A stretch of 64,000 nucleotides of DNA from Microthrixaceae bacterium. Lineage in GTDB: Bacteria > Actinomycetota > Acidimicrobiia > Acidimicrobiales > Poriferisodalaceae. Positions within the stretch are counted from its first letter, which is position 1; every line of letters starts with the position of its first letter. The stretch lies in contig WTFX01000027.1 in NCBI GenBank assembly GCA_011523825.1, positions 124,001 to 188,000 on the forward strand, given 5' to 3'. The notes under the pieces are model-generated. The model did no database searches, was not told the origin of the DNA, and was given only the letters and a program-made list of their open reading frames with translations. Made by a program: the position numbers and the translations under genes. Shown here one piece after another: positions 58,770 to 64,000 of the stretch.

Positions 58770-60914
58770 TTAGATGTCGAGGGCTTGGCCGTATGCCTGA
58801 CTGTGCTTGACGATGAACTTCCTGCGGGGTTCTACCTCTGAGCCCATCATCACCTTGAAAGCCTCTGCCGCACGTGACTGCTCAGCTCGAGCCTCGCCGA
58901 GGGTCACCTTGCGCAGCACCCGTGTCTCAGGATTGAGTGTGGTCTCGTACAGCTCGCCGTCGTCCATCTCGCCCAAACCTTTGAACCGGGTCAGCCGGTA
59001 ACGGCGGCCGGCGGCGTCGAGATCGGCCACGAGCGTTTCGCGCTCGGCCTCGGAGTACACGAAGCGCTTCTCGGCACCGATCGTGAAGGCATGCGTAGGC
59101 GGCTGGGCCGCGTAGACGCGCCCCGCCTCCAGCAATGAGCGCATGTAGTGGTACATGAGGGTGAGCACCAGGCAGCGGATGTGGCTGCCGTCGACATCTG
59201 CGTCAGCCAGCAGCACCACTCGCTCGTAACGGCAGCCGTCGGCATCGAAATCCGGTCCCGAGCCGGCCCCTAAGGCAGTGAAGAGTGCTGTCGCCTCCGC
59301 GTTGTCGAGCACGGCTCTCAGCGTGCCCTTGCCGGCATTCACCACCTTGCCCCGCAGCGGCAGCACGGCCTGCCAGGCGCTGTCGCGGGCACGCTTCGCC
59401 GGCCCGGCCGCAGAGTCGCCCTCCACGATCAGCAGTTCCCCATCGGGATGCAGCCGGCAGTCGGCCAGCTTGTCGGGCATGCCGTTGCTGCCCAGTGCCG
59501 CCGCCTTGCGACGCTGGTCGAGTGCCCGCCGCGACTCCACCCGGTTCAGCACGGCATCGGCCAGCTTGTCGATCAGCGCACGCACGTGCACCTTGCGTGA
59601 CCCCGGAGCGCTGCCGTCGAACCAGGCTCGCAAGCCCTCCCGCACGACGTTGGCCACGATGCGCTGCACCTGCGGGGTGCCGAGCTCCCGCTTGGTCTGG
59701 CCACGGAACTGCGGCTCGGCAAACGTCGCCCGTACCACCGCCACCAGGCCCTCCTGGGCGTCTTCCCGCTGGGCCCGGGCGTCGTCTTTGAGGCGTCGCA
59801 GCTTGCGCGGATCGGCTTCGGTCAACGCAGTGTTCACCGTGGCGGTGAGCGACCGCTCGAACCCGGCGATGTGGGTGCCGCCCTCGGGGGTCGGGATCGT
59901 GTTCACGAAACCGATGATGCGAGTGTCGTACGAGCGAGTCCAGCGCATGGCGATCTCGACATCGCACTGGCGCTCGACATCGGTGAGCTTGCCGTCCACC
60001 GGCACCCGCTCGGTGAACGACTCCGCGCCGGTCAGGCGGATCAGCCCGGTCACCGGCTCGTCGTCGCCCGACAGCTTGTCGACGAAATCGCCGAGGCCGC
60101 CGCTGGACACGAGCTCCTCCACCACGGCTGGGTCGCGGCGGCGATCGGCAATGCTGATCTTGACTTTGGGCACCAGGAAACAGACCTGCTCGATGCGCTC
60201 ACGGACCTCCTCGAGGTCCACCGTGGCGGCGGGGTCGAAGATCCCCGTGTCGGGCCAGAACCGCACCCGGGTCCCCGTGCGCCCTGCGGGCACCCGCCCG
60301 ACCCGCTTGAGCTTGTGACCGGGTCGGAAGCGGCCGGCGCTGTCGGTGTGGCCGGCGATGCGGTCCTTGAATTCCAGGCGATGGGTGGCGCCCTTGCGGT
60401 TCACGTCCACTTCCATGCGGCTGGACAGCGCGTTCACCACCGAGGCGCCCACGCCGTGCAGGCCGCCGGAGGCTCCGTAGGCGCCGTTGCCGAACTTGCC
60501 GCCTGCGTGCAGCTCGGTGAACACCACCTCCACGGCGGTGATGTCGTCGTGCTTGACGTCGATCGGGATGCCCCGGCCGCGGTCGACGACCTCGTAGGAG
60601 CTGTCGTCATGCAGCGTGATCTCGATCAGCTTTCCGTGGCCGGCGGCGGCCTCGTCGACCGCGTTGTCGATCATCTCCCACAGCAGGTGTATGAGACCGC
60701 CCGAACCGGTGCCGCCGATGTACATGCCGGGGCGCTTGCGCACCGCTTCGAGGCCTTCCAGCACCTCGATGGCGCTCGCGTCGTAGGAGTCGGCGTCTGG
60801 CCGAGCGCCACGAGGCGCTGTGGGCGCGTTCGGTTCGGGGTCGACGCCGTCTGCCATCTTGAGCGTCCGCCCCTTCGAGGTTCCGCGAATGGTCGGTGAT
60901 GCCGGTGGTGCCAT
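58770..60914 (-). CDS. Type IIA topoisomerase B subunit (GyrB/ParE)
   Basis: This is a 714-residue ATPase subunit. The GHKL Bergerat fold is clear (RPGMYIGGTG, EMIDNAVDEAAAG, VVDRGRGIPID, GLHGVGASVVNAL), followed by the transducer and a Toprim domain with LLIVEGDSAAG and LLADADVDGSHIRCL. It changes DNA topology together with the A subunit encoded just upstream. ATG 60914 overlaps that subunit's stop (TGATG); a second ATG 19 residues on is an alternative start. The length and the lack of a GyrB insertion favour a ParE-like topoisomerase IV subunit, but gyrase cannot be excluded. Confidence 0.9.
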   Translation of the reverse strand: MAPPASPTIRGTSKGRTLKMADGVDPEPNAPTAPRGARPDADSYDASAIEVLEGLEAVRKRPGMYIGGTGSGGLIHLLWEMIDNAVDEAAAGHGKLIEITLHDDSSYEVVDRGRGIPIDVKHDDITAVEVVFTELHAGGKFGNGAYGASGGLHGVGASVVNALSSRMEVDVNRKGATHRLEFKDRIAGHTDSAGRFRPGHKLKRVGRVPAGRTGTRVRFWPDTGIFDPAATVDLEEVRERIEQVCFLVPKVKISIADRRRDPAVVEELVSSGGLGDFVDKLSGDDEPVTGLIRLTGAESFTERVPVDGKLTDVERQCDVEIAMRWTRSYDTRIIGFVNTIPTPEGGTHIAGFERSLTATVNTALTEADPRKLRRLKDDARAQREDAQEGLVAVVRATFAEPQFRGQTKRELGTPQVQRIVANVVREGLRAWFDGSAPGSRKVHVRALIDKLADAVLNRVESRRALDQRRKAAALGSNGMPDKLADCRLHPDGELLIVEGDSAAGPAKRARDSAWQAVLPLRGKVVNAGKGTLRAVLDNAEATALFTALGAGSGPDFDADGCRYERVVLLADADVDGSHIRCLVLTLMYHYMRSLLEAGRVYAAQPPTHAFTIGAEKRFVYSEAERETLVADLDAAGRRYRLTRFKGLGEMDDGELYETTLNPETRVLRKVTLGEARAEQSRAAEAFKVMMGSEVEPRRKFIVKHSQAYGQALDI

Positions 60915-63361
60915 CAGAACCGGTACTCCCCCAGCGTCAGGATCCGCTGGGCTGCCCGCTTGGCTGGTCCATTGCGCCGGGTCGGCTCGAGTTCAGGTCG
61001 CTGCGGCACCGGATCGGGCGAGCCGATGCCGTCCGGCGGTGCCACGACCGCCGCAAGCTGGCGGTTGAGACCCACCCACCCGTAGACGATCTGCGTCTCG
61101 AATCCGGTCAGCTTCACCGTCGGCGAGCCTGAGGTTCCCCGTCCCCGCGATGGCACGTCCGATATCTCGGTGACCTTGGCGGCGCCCTCGTCGGTGATCA
61201 GCACCACCAGTGCCCCGTACGACACTGCTGCGGCTGCCAGCACCGTTGCGCCGGGCCGCAGCTTCATGCCGGTGACACCGGCTGCGCCGGGGCCTCGCAC
61301 CGTGAGCGCGTCGGCCCCGAATCGCAGCGCGTGTCCTGTCGTGGACACGAGCGCCACCTCCGAACCGTCGGGAGCGTCGAAGGCGGCAACAACCCGGTCG
61401 CCGTCGCCGAGCGACATCACGGTGTTCCCGCTGCGCACCGAGGCAAGCGAGCCCGCATCGAGACGCTTCGCGACGCCGGCGCGCGTCACCAGGGCGATCG
61501 GGGCGCCAGCGTGGCCGAAGAGGGCCACCGGCTGCTCGCCACGCGCCAGCGAGAACATCTCTCGTACAGGTGCGCCTCGACTCCCCCGCAGCATTTCGGG
61601 TATCGAGCGCACCTCGGTTCGCAGGACCCTGCCCCGGTCGGTGACCAGATGCACGACGTCGAAGTCTGAGGCAGTCGCCGTCGCCAGGAGCACGTCGTGG
61701 CGGCCCGGCTTGGCGCTCAGGGGGTCTTCCTCGTGGCGACGACCCAGCAGGCCCGATGTGGACAGCGTCACGAGGCTGGTTCGCTCGTCGCCGGCGATGT
61801 CGCGCTCCAGGTCGAGGGTTCCTTCGGTCCCCCCCTCCCCCACCGCTGGCGCAGCGTTCACCATCTCGTCACGATGGCGGATCTGGGTACGGCGCGGCTG
61901 CGCGAACTGCTCGACCAGGTCGTCCAGCTCACGCTCGACGATCGTCCTGCGCCGAGCGTCCGATGCCAGGATCTTGCGGTAGCCGTCGATGGCCTCGCGG
62001 ACCTCTGCGAGCTCGTCGCGCAGGCGCTGCGTCTCCAGGGCGGTCAGCCGCCGAAGCTGCATGTCCAGGATGTGGTTGGCCTGGATCTCGGTGAGCTCCA
62101 GCAGCGCCATGAGCTCAGAGCGCGCAGCCGTCACGTCGGCCGCGCCCCGGATGATCGCGATGACCGCATCGATGTTGTCGAGCGCCACCAGCAGGCCCGC
62201 CAGGATGTGCTCCCGCTCGGTCGCCCTGTCCAGCCGGTACTGGGTGCGCCGCACGATCACGTCGAGCCGGTGCGCGATGTAGTGCTCGCACAGTGCCAGC
62301 AGGCCGAGCTGGCGGGGCACCCCGTCCACCAGGGCCACGTTGTTGATGCCGAACGTGTCCTCCAGCGGCGTCAAACTCCACAGGCTCTCGAGCACAGCGT
62401 GCGCGTTCGCGCCCGGCTTGCACTCGATCACCAACCGCAGTCCGTGGTTGCGATCCGAGAGATCATTCACGGCGGCCACGCCCTCGAGCCGCCCGGCTGC
62501 CACCAGCTCGCGCACCTTGGCCTGCACCCGCTCGGGACCGACCATGTAGGGCATCTCGGTCACCACGATGCCGTCGCGGCGAGCAGTCAGCGGCTCGATG
62601 TGGGCCTTTGCCCGGACGCGAACGGTGCCACGACCCGTCTCGTAGACCTCGGCGAGCGCACCATCAACGATCACCACTCCGCCGGAGGGGAAATCGGGCC
62701 CCGGCACGTGAGCCATGAGCTCGGCGATGGCGGGCTTGGGACGGCGCTGGCGCAGCACCAGCCGCAGGGCCGCGCAGATCTCGGCCAAGTTGTGCGGCGC
62801 CATGTTGGTGGCCATGCCCACCGCGATGCCGCTCGCTCCATTGACCAGCAGGTTCGGCAACAGAGCCGGCAGGCACTCCGGCTCGAGACGCTCGCCGTCG
62901 AAGTTCGGCACGAGTTCGACGGTGTTCTCGTCGATGCCGGTCACCATCGTCATGGCCGCCGGGCTCAGCCGTGCCTCGGTGTACCGGTAGGCAGCAGGCG
63001 GATCGTCGAGACTGCCGAAGTTCCCTTTCGGCTCCACCAGCGGCACCGACATGGCGAAGTCTTGGCCCATGCGTACCATCGCCTCGTAGATCGCGCTGTC
63101 GCCGTGGGGGTGGTACTTGCCCATCACCTCGCCTACGACTCCAGCCGACTTGCGGAACGGCGTGCCTGGCCGCAGCCCCAGATCGTCCATGACGTAGAGG
63201 ATCCGCCGCTGCACCGGCTTGAGGCCGTCACGGACGTCGGGAATCGCCCGGGCCGTCGTGACCGACAGCGCGTAGGGCATGAACGAGTCCCGCATCTCGT
63301 CAGCGACATCGATGTCGTGAATCTCTCGGGCGATCGTCGTCGGTGCGGTCGGTCCGGCCAT
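60914..63361 (-). CDS. Type IIA topoisomerase A subunit (GyrA/ParC)
   Basis: This is an 815-residue DNA-cleaving subunit. The catalytic Tyr is in [11 protein letters not shown] near residue 128. The quinolone-resistance region reads [17 protein letters not shown], with wild-type Ser and an acidic Glu at the usual positions. The C-terminal six-bladed pinwheel follows from about residue 510; its GyrA-box is degenerate (RGSRGAP), which favours a ParC-like decatenase over gyrase. The gene precedes the B subunit in the operon with an overlap, the reverse of the common gyrB-gyrA order. AAAGGG lies upstream of the ATG. Confidence 0.92.
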   Translation of the reverse strand: MAGPTAPTTIAREIHDIDVADEMRDSFMPYALSVTTARAIPDVRDGLKPVQRRILYVMDDLGLRPGTPFRKSAGVVGEVMGKYHPHGDSAIYEAMVRMGQDFAMSVPLVEPKGNFGSLDDPPAAYRYTEARLSPAAMTMVTGIDENTVELVPNFDGERLEPECLPALLPNLLVNGASGIAVGMATNMAPHNLAEICAALRLVLRQRRPKPAIAELMAHVPGPDFPSGGVVIVDGALAEVYETGRGTVRVRAKAHIEPLTARRDGIVVTEMPYMVGPERVQAKVRELVAAGRLEGVAAVNDLSDRNHGLRLVIECKPGANAHAVLESLWSLTPLEDTFGINNVALVDGVPRQLGLLALCEHYIAHRLDVIVRRTQYRLDRATEREHILAGLLVALDNIDAVIAIIRGAADVTAARSELMALLELTEIQANHILDMQLRRLTALETQRLRDELAEVREAIDGYRKILASDARRRTIVERELDDLVEQFAQPRRTQIRHRDEMVNAAPAVGEGGTEGTLDLERDIAGDERTSLVTLSTSGLLGRRHEEDPLSAKPGRHDVLLATATASDFDVVHLVTDRGRVLRTEVRSIPEMLRGSRGAPVREMFSLARGEQPVALFGHAGAPIALVTRAGVAKRLDAGSLASVRSGNTVMSLGDGDRVVAAFDAPDGSEVALVSTTGHALRFGADALTVRGPGAAGVTGMKLRPGATVLAAAAVSYGALVVLITDEGAAKVTEISDVPSRGRGTSGSPTVKLTGFETQIVYGWVGLNRQLAAVVAPPDGIGSPDPVPQRPELEPTRRNGPAKRAAQRILTLGEYRF

Positions 63362-63610
63362 CGTCAGAGGCCCTTTCGGGAACGGGAGGTGTTGCAGAAC
63401 AGGAGGGGACGCGTGCGCGCCTCAAATGCCGGATGGCACCGTTGGGTTTGGCGCACTCCGGCGGTTGCTGTCGAGGGTACGACGCTCGCCATCCTGCCCG
63501 GAGGCAATTCTTGGGCGGCCCTCGATGCCGTGCCATTCTCCGTACGCCGCCGTTGTGCGGTCAAACTGGAGGCACGCCACTAGCCTCCCGCGAGTGTTGG
63601 TGAAGACCCC

Positions 63611-64000
63611 GTGAGCCGACGCCTTGAAGTCGAGTTGACCAGTCGGCGCGACGACGGCTCGTGGACGTGGCGTGCCGCTGGCGCGAAGCAGCCCAAGGGC
63701 GTGCTCGACGGCGATCTGCTGCCGAAGGGCGCCGCTGAGGGCGACGTCCTGCGCGTCGACGCAGAGTTCGAGATCGACGGCATCTTCGTCACCGAAGTAC
63801 TGCCGCCGAAGGCCCGCAGCGGTCGCCCACCGAGCGAGCGCATCGAGATGATCGGCCCGCCCGATCGGGGTGCGGGCGCGACCACCACGCGAGTCGGCGG
63901 CGGACGCAATCAAGGGCGCAAACGAGACAATGACAGCCGTCGGCCTAAGCGCCGCGGCGGCGAGCGAGACTCGCGAGATTCCCGGCGTAAGCGAGAGGGA
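63611..64000 (+). CDS. Conserved basic protein, 3' end cut by window
   Basis: GTG 63611 opens a frame that runs off the right edge (130 codons visible). The N-terminus reads SRRLEVELTSRRDDGSWTWR, then AAGAKQPKGVLDGDLLPKGA, then GDVLRVDAEFEIDGIFVTEVLPP and RIEMIGPP, a compact beta-rich domain resembling an OB- or SH3-like nucleic-acid-binding fold. After about residue 95 it turns into an Arg/Asp/Gly-rich, probably disordered, tail typical of RNA-binding proteins. I believe similar N-termini occur in other actinobacteria, but I cannot name the family. The 63362-63610 stretch before it holds only the divergent promoters. Confidence 0.7.
   Translation, partial: MSRRLEVELTSRRDDGSWTWRAAGAKQPKGVLDGDLLPKGAAEGDVLRVDAEFEIDGIFVTEVLPPKARSGRPPSERIEMIGPPDRGAGATTTRVGGGRNQGRKRDNDSRRPKRRGGERDSRDSRRKREG

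Noticed and set aside
1-64000. tRNA, rRNA, CRISPR array, transposase or prophage genes
   Set aside because: I looked for T-loop motifs, repeat-spacer periodicity and mobile-element proteins and found none I could support.

Overview
The window is high-GC and densely coding, and it reads as a chromosomal segment of an actinobacterium, plausibly of the Acidimicrobiia. The phylum call rests on a Bpa/PafE-type bacterial proteasome activator, an F420-type LLM oxidoreductase, an SCO6745-family protein, a DsbA-like protein of mycothiol-thioredoxin type, and many start codons that sit 6-7 nt after a TANNNT box (leaderless-promoter architecture). The class call is inference. I saw no rRNA, tRNA, CRISPR array, insertion sequence or prophage. 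No gene-free stretch exceeds 300 bases.

Positions 1-25207 hold mostly housekeeping and catabolic genes: a pseudouridine synthase (cut by the left edge), an Rrf2 regulator divergent from a phosphodiesterase, the proteasome activator, a thiolase with its DUF35 partner, glnS, a DUF5678/retropepsin-like pair, a phosphotransferase-DUF6285 fusion, a CPA2 antiporter, a dihydroorotase with an altered metal ligand, sugar-acid and hydroxyacid dehydrogenases, and an XRE/nucleotidyltransferase pair preceded by a perfect 18-bp palindrome.

Positions 25186-47330 form a one-carbon island and are the most interesting part. On the minus strand lie fhs, an MTHFR-family gene and a membrane protein. On the plus strand lie a dimethylglycine-dehydrogenase-like gene with etfB and etfA. 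An IclR regulator follows, then a formate dehydrogenase locus whose catalytic gene has an in-frame UGA at the selenocysteine position and an E. coli-like SECIS hairpin. The N-terminal iron-sulfur part of that catalytic subunit is encoded two genes downstream on a separate polypeptide. Two transporters follow. Convergent to these is a five-gene minus-strand operon: a corrinoid protein, a DUF1638 protein, a pterin-dependent methyltransferase, a RACo-type corrinoid activator and a non-pyrrolysine MttB-family methyltransferase. Three promoter regions of the island share a tandem operator: two 17-bp palindromes separated by a single T. Together the genes suggest full oxidation of a methylated amine such as glycine betaine. 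A methyl group would pass from betaine to corrinoid to tetrahydrofolate, dimethylglycine would be oxidised through ETF, and formate released by Fhs would be oxidised to CO2 by the selenoprotein formate dehydrogenase.

Positions 47413-64000 hold proS, a large SNF2 helicase with small overlapping neighbours, a Baeyer-Villiger-type monooxygenase/DsbA-like/amidohydrolase cluster, a secreted lytic-transglycosylase-like protein, a type IIA topoisomerase pair, and the start of a conserved basic protein cut by the right edge.
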